Of a stretch of 64,000 nt of DNA, positions 1 through 12,400 are shown in pieces. The DNA comes from Scortum barcoo (Eukaryota > Chordata > Actinopteri > Centrarchiformes > Terapontidae). Position numbers and translations under genes: made by a program. The notes beneath the pieces were generated by a model that was given only the letters and a program-made list of their open reading frames with translations, searched no databases and had not been told where the DNA came from. The stretch spans positions 12,803,782-12,867,781 of the forward strand of contig CM041545.1 of NCBI GenBank assembly GCA_023238725.1. Reading direction: 5' to 3'. Position 1 is the stretch's first letter. Each line of letters starts with the position of its first letter.

Positions 1-314
1 CACTAGAGGAAGAAAAATGAAATGAAATTAGACATCAATTTATTTACATACTGTATTCAGAAGAGCTGAGACTGATGATTACTTGAATTGATGAATCTGT
101 TGAATAAACAATGGACTGTTGGTTGGGAGGAAGAAACCTAACAAGGATATTTAAAATCTATAAAGAAAAAAGTAAATAATTCATTAAAGAAGCTAGAAGA
201 GAAATAAATTACTTAAAACATGAATTAAATATCAAAATAGTTTCTTACAGTAGAGCACCTGTTTCAGCTCTAGTACACAGATTAAACTGTTTAAGTAAGA
301 CAAGATGATCGTAC
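1..314. other. Last visible intron of cdk5rap2
   Basis: AT-rich sequence to the left of the last traced exon. No segment resembling the expected final coding exon (TH-x-LRKAR-x-NLE-like) was seen, so the gene's stop codon lies outside the window. Confidence 0.5.
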
Positions 315-3300
315 ACTGATCGATGATGACTCTCTCCATCCCCTCTTTGAGCTGGTTGGTTGTTCGGAGGCGTTTGACGGCTCCGCTCAGCATCCTCTCC
401 TGCTGCGACAGCCTGCTCTTCAGCCGGGCTATCTCGTTTTTTAGCAGCTCATCCTGATACAGAGGATAAAAAGATTTAAGATCTGGTTTACATAGATACT
501 TATTTGGACTGGGTAGGTGAAGCTTATGTGTGTTTGTGCACGTCTACCTGCTGGTTGTCCCCTGCTGTGTGACCAGCTGGCAGAGAGACTCTCCACACGA
601 GCTTGAGCAGTCGACCAGCCTCCTCCAACACATGCTGCATATTGTTCACGCTGCCGGACAAACTCTTCAGGTGCTCCTGACCCATCACCTATAAAGGTGT
701 ACACATAATTTACACAGATGACTTGAATTTATGAAAGCTGTGAAATAAGTACATTTTTTCTTTTGAAATAAACTTTCAAACTGCAAGTAAACACAACTTA
801 AACATAGTTTGTCGGTACCTTGTCCAAGCTCTGCTGTCTGAGTGTGTCCAGACACTCCTGCAGCTGTGCGTCCATGCTGCGCGACAGCTTGCGGCCCTCT
901 GAGATCTGCTTCCGGAGGGCATTGTAGTCCTCAATCAGACCCAAAATATGGCGGCCGTTGCGGTTGGCCCACATCCGGTGACCCGGCACCAGGCGAGAGG
1001 GAGCACCCGTGACGCTGTCGCCTGAGCTGCTGCTGACTGACCCACCGTCCACCTCCGAACGAGTGTGACGTTTCTCATCTGAAAACATTAAAGCATGTTT
1101 AGGCATATACTTCTATAATTAAAACATTGCGCCACTTCTGATGAGGTTTTTTTTTTACCATGGAGGACACTGGTATGCTCGTGATGGAATGAGTGATGGG
1201 AAGGATTGCAGCCTTCCCGGCCCGGTGACCTGCCTCCTTCATCTAAAACGAACAGAAAACCAACACTGACGTGACCTGGCACGAGCCTCTGAATACCATC
1301 AGAGGTCATTAATGTGCGAGTCTGTGCCTCGTGTTTACCTGGAGAGGACAGCAGGTAGTTGATGTTGATGGTTTCTGAGCGGTTGGGTCCCCTGAGCAGC
1401 TGCTCCTCCAGTCTCTGCCGCAGTGCCGTGTTGGTCTGGATGCTCCTCTCCAGCTGCAGCCGCAGGTGTCTGATCTCCAGCAGCAGCTCGCTCAGATCCA
1501 CAGAGCCAGAGGAGGGGATGGAAACGGGCTCCTGGGTCGCCTCAGTGGACTCCGCTGAGAGGAGCAGTGAAGGAGAGATATTCTTATTGGTGTTAAAGAA
1601 ATGTAAACAGAGCCCGAGGTAAAACGCTTTATCAAAGGTGAAAGGTGAACACCTCTTGTTTTTTCCACCACAGAGATTCACTTCATATAGCCTTCATGTA
1701 AATTATCGGTATTTTCAGTATTGAGTTGTGATTAGTAAATCACAAAATTAGTAAAGTAAGATTAGCAATCTCTATCAGTACAGTAAAACTTCATATATAA
1801 AACAAAACTGACAATCCCGCTGTTTATTATATACTGTTTTAGCAATATTACACACACAGGTGGAAAGTAGTAAAAAAAACAGTAGAAATGCTAAAAAAAC
1901 TGTAAAAACGGAGGGGGAAATCTGAATGCGGCTCCAAAGACTGATACAGGCTGGATCAAACAATGACAAACACAGTAAATTTAGATGGTTAGTTGTTGTA
2001 GATGACATAACACAATAGGCTCTTTAACAAAAAATGAAAGTAAATGAACAAAAAATTGCAGTACCGTTGTGTTTGTGAGCTTCAGTCTTGATCTTTTCGT
2101 AAACTTGCAGCTCCACTCGCAGTGACTGCAGGAGATGCTGGGAGTCAGACAGCTGCTGCCTCTGGAGCTTCACCTCACTCTGCAGCCTGGAAACATACAC
2201 ACACCGAATTCAGTGATTAAAAACGTTTAAAACAACACACACTTCTTTACCAAGACCACATTTATTACTGGACTGTTGTGTTTACTAGTGACTTTATCAT
2301 TTATTACTTTTATTGGGTGGCAACACAAATGAAAAAAAATCCAAAGAAAAATCACTAAAAAACAAAGACAATGAGCCTCATGTGTTCAGCATGACACACA
2401 CTGAGTAAGGAAAGGGAGAAGAGAAGTGATCTGACAGTAAGCTAGACTCCGGGTTTCAGGTATCGGCCTCGCTCATCTGTGTCAGCAGACCCGGGGCAAG
2501 AGGTCACATATTACCACCATATTGGTATGCATGTGCATGTGTGTGTATTGTGTGTGCATGTGTGTGTGTGTGTTCACGGATGAGCCTACAAATGACAAAC
2601 TATCATGTTTCAGTTGTATCTGTAGTATAGAACAATGGTAATAGTAATGACTCATTAAAATGGTAATTAGTAGCTGTGTGTAGTTTCAGGTTGCATGAAG
2701 GAGAGTAGTAATGATAGTATGTGTACTGCCAGGAGACATTTAGAAGTGTGTGGTAATGATGCACTAATATTGTGTGTGTGTGTGTACCTGTACAGCTCCT
2801 CCTTGCTGTGGCGCAGTGAATCCTGCAGCTGTGAGTTTTCGTGGTCACTGTGCTCCAGCCTCTCCTGCAGTCGGCTGTTTTCTTGCCTTAGAGCTTCACA
2901 CTCCTTCCTGTTCTGCTCCAGTTTGGCCGTCCGCCTGGCCAGCGTCTCCCGTAGCCTCTCGTTCTCCTTCTGCTTGTCTGGAGAAAATAAATACACCTGT
3001 AAGTCAGTGTTTTGATGAAAGCAAAACAGAACCAGCCAGGAAAGGCTGGTAAATGTCTGTGTGCTCCTAATTGTAGGTCAAAGTGAGCCTTCACCTCTGG
3101 ATCCGAGGTTGAGCTGCTCCTTCAGGGCTTGGTTTTGTCCCCAAAGGAATCGCACCTCATTGGCCAGCTGACCCTGCTCCTCGTTGCCGTGGATGAAGAT
3201 GTTGGTCGCTGCTGAACATGGGCGCACACACACGCATGCTTGTCAGAATAATAAAACCACTAAAGACATGAGTACTTTCCAACAATCACAGAGAGAGAAA

Positions 3301-3443
3301 ATATAACAGGCGAGTACCTGGGTCTTTCTCCACCTCAGCTAGTCTCCTCTCCAGCTGTTCCCTGAGACGGTCGTTGGTGCGGATGCTCTCCTCCAGGCGC
3401 TGCCGCAAAGCTCGGATCTCCTGTAGATGTTCTGCCAGCAAGT
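315..3443 (-). CDS. cdk5rap2: cdk5rap2 C-terminal exons, including the CM2-like region
   Basis: Nine exons: 3318-3443, 3095-3211, 2788-2977, 2065-2186, 1339-1554, 1159-1242, 819-1078, 548-688 and 315-453. They follow the human CDK5RAP2 C-terminus segment by segment: LLAEHLQEIRALRQRLEESI, DKQKENERLRETLARRTAKL, QSLRVELQVYEKI, DLSELLLEIRHLRLQLERSI, NGRHILGLIEDYNALRKQIS, EEAGRLLKLVWRVSLP and KNEIARLKSRLSQQERML. All split codons close. In human the C-terminal CM2 region binds pericentrin and AKAP450 and anchors the protein at centrosome and Golgi. The last traced exon ends in a GT donor (plus-strand AC at 313-314) just before the expected final exon, which is not found in 1-314. Confidence 0.9.
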
Positions 3444-6400
3444 CTACAAGCACAAGTTAAATTAAAGGGGCATGTTAAAGGATTTTGTATTGTATTCACA
3501 AACAGAAATATCTTACAAGTGATGCTTAAAAAACTAATCAAAATCTAAGCAGCAGAGGGAACATGCAAACCACAATTTGCATGTTCAAACTAACAGCATC
3601 ACCACCAACCAGTCTATGCTCCATATTCACCTGAATTCATCACTCCAGGCTGTTCGGCAGCGTCCTTTTTTGAGCCGTCACATTTCTGCATGTCTGTCCG
3701 AGGCTCTGATCCGTCCTGGTAGCGGCCGTGATTCTGATCCTGATGGTGGGAGCTGGTCTGGGCCATAATTGAGCGATGCAGGTCCAGTTCGCTGCGCAGG
3801 TTGGCGTTGAGCTCCTCGCTGCTCCTCAGCTGCTCCTGCAGTCGCCCGTTCTCCCTCTGCAGGCCCTGCAGTCTACTGGCAGCGTCCCTGTGAGCGGACA
3901 CATCTTCATCCTGAGCTCCTCCTCCTCCGCCAGGAGGGACAGCTGCTCCCGTCCAATCAGCAGGGTGTCGCTGGCCTAAATGTGGACAATGAATAAACAG
4001 ATTAAAATTTATTAAAATTTATATGAGGGCCTTTCTGATCAATTATCTACCTGCGCACAAACACAAATAGCAACAGAACAGGCTGAACGACTGTAATGTA
4101 AGGACCCAACAGGTTAAGTATACAGTGTTGTAGCAGTAAGGCAAATGTGAGTTTGGGTCTGCAGGGCCTCTCATGTATCCACATTCACTGTCTCTTTTAC
4201 CCGAGGGAAACACAATTTGAAGATTGAACCGGATAGGTGCTACTGAATAATGCAACTTTAAGTGGGGGTGGATTGAAACTGGACACCTGCGCTGCCCTTG
4301 GCCGGCGTGCTTTGTGTTGTGGGACGCCTCACTGCAATAGAATGTCTCTGAGTGGAAAATAAGTGCCATTACAGGCTTCAAATAGGCTGGCTGGGCCCGT
4401 GGACAAGGACTCAGGTAATGTCAATGATGCCACTGAGGCAAGAAGAGGGAAAAATATGCATTTTTAATAGAGCTAACTGAGTTAATCTTAGTGTGGCCTA
4501 GAACACATTAGACTTGGCTGAGCCTAGCATCTGTCACACTTAAAGACTGTCATTTAACTTGGCATTCACACCTGATCACAAATCCATTATTAAGACTATG
4601 TTTAAGTATCTGCATATGTGAATATCTGTGTGCTTACTGTGGGCTCGAATGCCGCCCTGTGTGGCCGGGCTGCTGTAGCAGGAGGAGGAGGAGGAGGAGG
4701 TCCTGTCTGAGTGGTACAGGTCAGAGTGAGAGCTGTGGTGGCTGCCAAGACTTTGGCCTCTTAGCTGGCTCTGCAGGCTCTGGATCAGACGGTTCTTCTC
4801 CTGCAGCTCTTTGGCCAACCTGGGAGGAAGTGGAAGGAGGGCATTAGTCTTCGTAATACTCCCCCAGAGAACCCGACCGCTGGATTTTCTCCATCAGATC
4901 ATCTCACAAAACGAGAGCAAAATGGTGTAAAACAGAGAAATGAAGTGTGAATTGTGAGAAACAGCAACCAAAAAAAAGAGACACGACTCGAGGCTGAGAA
5001 TGTTGAGAAAATAATGTTCAGAGGACTTTCAGCAGAAAACACAAAGCTGGAAAATATGAAGAAGGAGTTCACAGCAAACGTCATGCTGTCTTGTCTGGAT
5101 CGAACCCACTCACAGGTCCAGCTGCTCACTGGTGCACTCGGCCAGGTTGAGGTTTTGCTGGACGAGGAGGCTGACGTGCCGCTGCAGCAGCTCTCTCTCG
5201 CCCTCTAGCTCCACACGCAGATTATCTATCTCCTGCTGGATCCGAGCAGGGCTGTCAAGAGGATCTGTCATGCTCTCCACATGGGGCAGCAGTGACTGTG
5301 ATCCATGATGAGGCTCCCCAGGACTGCCCACATCAGTAATAATGATGATTAATACACGTCACTGTGAGCAGTGATGTTACTGCCAATCAAACATACAGAA
5401 AATTGCACTTGGAGTTCTATTTTTTATTTATTTCCCGCCAATGGTGGGAAATAAGAAGTTGTATATTTATGCTATCTCTGTGTTTTAAAAGCTTAATCAT
5501 ATATGATAATAATTCATCTGTTTTGCGGGTGCTGTTGCTTGAACTGTAAAGGACATAAGTGGATGAACATTGGCATGATTGGCAAGTGGTGTGTGTGTGT
5601 TCCCGTCTCAGACACCGGTGACCCAGTTAAAGACGATGTAACCTTAATGTTTTGGGTGACACAGAAAAAAAATTAGGTCAACAGCAGGACACTATTCAAA
5701 ACCAACAACACACACACACCGCCTCAGGGTCATAAGGCAATTGGCTGTGTGGAGGTGGGGGGAGGTCTTAAAAAGGGTCACGCGACAAACACCACAACAG
5801 CTCAGTTAACAACCCTAAAATCAGTAACAGTAGCTTAAGCAATGTGACCTGAAAAAAATACAGAGCCATTAAAAAAAAAGGCTAGTAAAATAAATCTCAT
5901 TAACTTTAAAAACTGCAGCTGCTGAAATGTAGATTATGCATGCAGTCGTTTAAAAAAAAAAAAAAAAGAAAGAAAAAGAGTTTGATGAGAAGATCGATAC
6001 TGGTTTGATGTCTGTGCGCTGAATATAAAGGTACAGCCAGCGGACAGTTATCTTAGCTTAGCACAAAGACTGAAAACAGAGGGAAACAGCTAGCCTGGCT
6101 CTGTCCAACAATGACAAAATACACCTACCAGAATCTCTTAAGTTCACTATATAACTAACATGTTATATCTAATTTGTTTAATTTGTGCAACAACTGAAAA
6201 GCATATTTATTTATGGGACAGAGATGAGAGTGATAACAATCTTCCTCTTTCTCTGCTTCCTCTTCCTCCTGCTTCCTTTACTCATATTATGGTAAAAGTG
6301 CAAACTGGAGTCACTTTTAGAAACTGGTTAAAGTGGCTAAACTGGTTAAAGTAGTTAAATTGGCTTAAAGTGTCAAAACGGTTAATGTGAATACTCTTAT

Positions 6401-9400
6401 GTCCTGTAAAGTGCATGTTACTGCCGGAGCCCTGGTCCTCTTTGTTCTCTCCAGTCTTGCAGGTTCCTCACTGATTCTGGTTGTGGTCCATCTGTCTGAG
6501 GTTCACTGGCCTGGTGGGGACATGATCTGTGTCTGTGTTGTGGAGAGAAGGTCGAGTGGCCCAGAGCTCCATATGAGGACATCTAGAGATGCACCTGGAC
6601 TCACAGACTCATTTCCATTACCTGTGATATCTTCATACATGGACTAAACCAATGAACTCAGTATAGCTACAGCTTATTACGACTCATGTATAATTCCATA
6701 ATATGATTGATGATGTTCTCTGTACATGTGGCATCTATTGCACGTCTGTCCGTCCCAGGGAGAGGGATCCCTCATCTGTGGCTCTTCCTCAGGTTTCTTC
6801 TTTTTCCCATAAAGGGTTTTTTGAAGTTTTTCCTGACTCGGTTCGAGGGTCTAAGGACAGAGGGTGTCACAACTGTACAGATTGTAAAGCCCTCCGAGGC
6901 AAACAATGTTTGTGATTTTGGGCTCTAAATAAATACATTTGATTTGATTTGATTTTGAATCTTCTCATAAAACTCTCTGCCAGAGAGCAAATAAGCATTT
7001 TTCCAAAAATGTCAAACAGTTTCTTTAAGCATGTCATTAGTTAGCATGTCATACAAGTTTCAAGACAAGTCAGTATGTACCTAAGCAACGTAACATTACG
7101 ATGGATGGGATGATTCTAAATAATAGAGATATAAACAAAAGCACCACAAAATGGCCACAAGAACATTCATTAAGACACTAATAAGGAAGTGCAGTATGAG
7201 AGCTTGAGACGTACCTGCGAGACAGCTCCAGAGCCGCCACATCCTCATTATCCAGATGAGACTCTCCTAGTGGACAGAGGAAAAGATGCTGTCAAGGACC
7301 TGTCTGTAAAAATCAGTTACGAATGACTGCTCTTTTGTGATCATCTCTGCTGGTGCTCTATCTTTATAAACCATGTCTGCACAACAGATGAGCACCGATT
7401 TCATATGACTGAATCACAGCTGCCTTTTAAAATATAGCATCTGCCTGGTAAACCTAACTTCACTCTTTATTTGCATGTGTTGACAGGACTTTTGTATGTT
7501 TTGGCACAGTACTCCAAGATGCAGTTACTATCAAAGCAGCAGCTACCTTTGTCGAGTCGTCCCTCCAGCCTGTCCAGAATTCCCAGGCTCTTGTCCAGCT
7601 GCTCCTTGACCACATCCCCCATGTAGTGGTCAACGTCGCCGGCCTGCAGCAGCTCCCTGAAGGCTTTGCTCAGCTCCTCCAGCTGCCGACGCTGCAGGCC
7701 TCCCAGCCTACGGCTCTCCTTGATCTGCTGCCTCAGTTGTGACAGCTCCCTGGCCTGAGACTGCACCAGCGAGTCCAGTCTGTGGAGAAGACAGAATGAG
7801 GGCAAGCAGGGGAGGAAAAAACAACAACAATGAAGTTGACAGCATGAATCCAGGTTTGATTTTCAAAATGACTGCGCAGCTTTCCCTCAGTGTGAAAATA
7901 GTGTAATACTGATAATGCTGAAAAAAGCTTTTCACCTGGCAGGTGACGTGGAGCGGCTTCGGGTCTGCTGCAGCTGTTCACCCATGCTTCTGTTCAGTGT
8001 CCTCTCTCTTTCCAGTTCCATGTTCACATGGCTGGTTTTATCTTTCACCGCCTGGTTCTTCCCTTCCCTCTTCTCCTTTAGCTGCCAAATTCTGTAGCTC
8101 CTCTCTTGGCCACGGTCCTCCCTCTGTGTCCCCTCTTGATCCCTGGCGGTCGAGGGATCAGAGGTGTTGGCAACTAGGTCACTGGTGAGAGAGTTCCTCC
8201 GCAGAAGACTCTGCATTTGGAGGATGAGCTTGGTCTGGTTTTCCAGTTGAACCTTTAGCTCTCTGACTTGTCCCTGAAGCTGGAGAGGATCCTCAGAAAC
8301 GCCATAGTCGTCGTAGACCTGCAGGCTTTTCAGACTGACCTGAAAACAGGAGAGAGACGAAGATTAAAAAATTCAAATCTAAGTTTTTACTGAGATTTTG
8401 GGCACAATTTTTACAGTGACAAACTGTCATTAAATGGAGTAAAAGTGAAAATACAGCATGTAAACTGTTCCTTAAGCTCCCCTCGCTTCTTGTGATTTGG
8501 TTTTGGGAAGGCTAAAAAGAGACAGCACCCTCCAACTTCTCTTAATATCAAGTAACTCTCCTATCACCTCTGAAGTTTAACAGACTTGAGCCTAGTTACA
8601 GTTGCTAAGGGGAGGGGTTTGGCTAAAATGAGGGTGAATACCTTGGCTGAGCTGAGAGCTGGGGAACTAGGGTACGGGGTGCTGGAGGTTGAGTCCAGGT
8701 TTTCAGTGGAGGAGAAGGTGGCCTGCTCGTGTTTCAGCAGGGAAGGCAGGCTTGAGGCACTGCAGCTAGGTTTCACACCAACCTCTAGATCTGCCGACAC
8801 AAGGGAAACAGAAACAATCAACTAGGGAACAGGAAAACATTACAAGATGTGGAACACAAAAGGTGATAGTGCCATGTGAAGAAATAAATCATTGGAGACA
8901 CAGCTGAACTGTGACACAAGACCAGAAGTAAAAGTGAAAGGTTAATGAGTGCTAAAAAGACATTCCCAAACTTCAGAGTGGAAACATGCAAGAATCTGTC
9001 GATGCTAAAATATTGACAGCCCATTCAAGTTTGGGAACAGTGCAGAAAGATACCAGAATAAAACCAGTAGAGAGAGTGTGGTTATGAGACCCAAACAGAA
9101 AACATTTCTCAAGGTAAAAGACAGTGTTGTGTAAGTGACAGCCCCTTTTGTTCACTCCTCATGCAGACATATTTAGAGAGAATCTATCCACATGTGAGAT
9201 TAGTTTCCACTCAGGAGACAGACATGCAGTGTCTGTCTAAAAGCCGTCTACCTGTGCTACTGCTCTCTTCCCTATCGTTCTCACTCTTGCCACTGGTTTC
9301 GTAACCCAGGTCCTGCAAATCCACTTGCACGCCTTTGTCATCCTGCTCCAGAGCTGGCAGTGGAGGCAATATGTTGGGTTAGGAAGAAATCATTAAACGT

Positions 9401-12400
9401 ATACAGAATCTGTTCTTTCTCCTTTTAGGTGTTCCTGATCAATGTGGACCAACAAAGGGTTTAACTTTTACACATACATGCAGAATCACAAATCACAGAT
9501 TTAAACTGTTTATGCACATAACAGCACATGCGTCATCTTACCTTTCCGTGCAGTTTCAGGGGAGGGTGTATTGATAAGAGCAGTGGCCAGTTTCTCCTCT
9601 AGGTTCCTACATGCTTTCTTCTTCTCCCTCAGTGCCTTATGCAGCGTCTCCAGTTGGACCTGAACATTCGGTGGTAATCCCTTGGCATCCTGTGCCGTCC
9701 TGTGGGCATCACTGTCCTCTTTTCTGCCCCTCTCCTCTTGTAGGGAAGCCTTAAGTTGAGAGAAGACCTTGTAGAGGAGGCAGAGGTTGTTATGGAGCTC
9801 TTGGTTAAGTTGTCCCTTTGTTCCAGTTGACGTGGCGGACTGATTGCCACTTGATTTGTTGATTGGCTGGGTGGGTTCTTCCAGTTCCTTCCTGTCTTGA
9901 AGGGCTCTTTGGAGTTTGTCTAAGTTCATCTGCAGGTCAGGATTTGTCTGTGATGACCTACCAGAGACCAAAGAGCTGGTATTTGTACAGTGTGCTGTCA
10001 AAGAAGCAACAGCAGACTCTGCTGCATTAAGGCAGTTCATTAGGACTTTGGTCATCTCCTGATTTAAAATGGCATCATCTGAACATCCCATGTCCCGTTG
10101 ATGTTCCTTTGACTTCTTTTCCTGAAGTGATTCTGCTGCGCTCTGCCTCAAACATGTACCATTCTGGTCAGCACCATTGTTGTTGAAGCCACGCTGAGCA
10201 GCAGCATCTGCAGCTCTCAGTTTTTCCTTCAGCTCTGCATTAAGCCGGTTCTGCTCCCACAGTGCCTCCTGCAAAGAGTCTGCATGTCGTTGCAGCTCCT
10301 GCATAGAATCCTCTGTGCTTCCAAAAATGCCTCTTGGACTCTGTCTATTCACAGATGCGTTCACCTGTTGCAAGGCCGTCTCTATCTTCGAACACAAATC
10401 ACTGGTTTCTGGATTTTTTTCTTGGCTGTCAGGGGAGATGATGGCCTTCTCAGCCATGTTTAGAAGCTCTATAAGCTGGTTGTTGAGCTCTTCCTTCTCC
10501 TGCAGTGCCTTTTGCAGCTCCATGCATCTGCTGTGGACGGCGGCGTTTGAACCCACAGAGTCCGAACTGGTGTGCGACCCAAATCCTCCCTGGCTGTCCA
10601 GACTGCAGGCAGTCAGGTAAGCAATGGTGGATTCTGCGGCCTGTAAGGCCTCCATGTACTGGCGATTGAGGCGGTCCTTTTCCTGGAGCTGGCTGTGGAG
10701 CTCTTCCCAGTCAGCAAGCTGCTCACTAAGCTTGTTGATCAGGGCCTCTTTCTCCTGACACTCCTGGTGGAGAAGCTCCAGCTGCGTGTAAAGAGCAGAG
10801 TTGGCCTGGGTGTGATCCAGTGTCGTTCCAGCTTCTGAGTCCTTGTCAGACCCTGATGGATCACCACTCTGATGTGCATATCTGAGCGTGGAAGTGGGAG
10901 AAGTGCTGTGCTGGGGTGACATGGAAGAGTCGGAGTCTGCATGCAGTTGCTGGTCAGACCCATAGACATCATCCAGGTGAAGGTGCTGAAGTGCATCAGT
11001 TTTCACAGGGGTCCCAGACTGCCTGCTGCTGCTGCTGCTACCCTCCACTCTCAGCCTCACAGGGACGGGGAGGCGAGATCTGACACCGGCCTGAAATTGA
11101 AACAAATGGAACAGATATTAAAAAATACTTGACTTGGTGCAGAAAGCAATGTGCCATTTCACTACACTCATACTATAATAAAACAAATCTAAAAATAATT
11201 TAAAAAAGACCTACCCCATGGCTTGCAATGAGCTGCTTTCCACTTTTGCTGTATGACTGCCCTTTAGTTTCTGGACTCTGTGTCCCCTCTGTGGTGCTGA
11301 TGATTAGCTCAGGGGTCTCCTCATGTGACACCTTGTTAGAGTTCTTTTCTCCCTTGTCCTTTGACAGCTTGATGCCCTTAGAGCGACCTTTTGACTCGGC
11401 CTGCAGTGTTTCCACGCTTTTTCTCAGTTCAGCTTGTCCATCACTGCTGTTCCCTGAAGCATCACTGCTCTCCTTTTCTTTACACTCAGTAGATTTTTGT
11501 TCTTTCAGGAGACCGCGCATCTCTGCATTTTCTGATCGAAGTCTGAGCAGCACCTCTCTGCAATAAGGGAAATTCAATTAGTATACTGTTCAGGCAACTG
11601 ACTCTTGAGTTAGAGTGAAAATAAGTAGAACGATTTGGAGGCTGCTGAAGAAAAGACCCACCGAAGGTGTGAGGCTGATGTGGCCCCACAATCAGTCAGC
11701 AGGGATTTAAGTGCCATTTCATGTGTGTCCCTCTCCTTAGAATCTTTCTCTCCAGTGTCCATGGTGTCATTGTCAGAGTGAGCATGCTCTCTACTCTGGC
11801 CAAGGCCACTGTCCATGCTCATATCACCCGACAGCTTTCCAAACACCTAAGGAAAGTTAGGAAATATGGTTTAAGTTACATGGAAAAAAGAATTTTGTTA
11901 AAATATTGTAAAAGCTCTTTAAAATTTAATAAATTATCATAGATTTCATACCTGTCCCAGTCTGATGTCTGTCTGACTCTCTTTATCCTGACAAAAGCGA
12001 TGCATCCTCTTATTGTGAGCCCCAGGCTGCACCTCCTGTGTCTTCTCAAACTGCTAGAGTAATGGGATGGGAGGCGAGTATGACACACATGGCTTGGTAA
12101 AAGAAAACTTAATGAGGGAACAGAATCCATAAAACACTGCACAGCAACAGCAGAATGGTGTGACGTGTCTAATGTGGCATGGCGAAGAAAGACCATTTCA
12201 TGGGACACAGAGATAAAAAAAAACAAAAACACAGGGAGTGATTAGGAAAGGTGAAGGAGAAAAAAGAGGGTACCTTCTAATACAGACAAAAAAACACACT
12301 TGTTAGAGAAATAACACACAGTAAAGAGTAAAGAGTAAAGAGACATTAGTAACAGGCCAGACAGAGTAAAGGTTAAGATGTAGGTTCACAGGTTAGACAG

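Larger units (their letters stand above)
5324..7214. other. cdk5rap2 intron holding two dispersed repeats
   Basis: A 1.9-kb intron between exons 5114-5323 and 7215-7266. It carries repeats at about 5981-6180 and 6690-6956, and A-rich runs near 5870-5970. I see no extra exon. Confidence 0.7.

Noticed and set aside
7943..8188. 81-codon plus-strand open frame over cdk5rap2 exon 7936-8339
   Set aside because: Shadow of the real minus-strand coding exon.
12240..12300. Possible extra cdk5rap2 micro-exon at a GGTAC/CTTCTAATACAG phrase
   Set aside because: The flanking exons (12561-12704 and 11952-12053) are both phase 0 and close without it, and the phrase codes nothing family-like.
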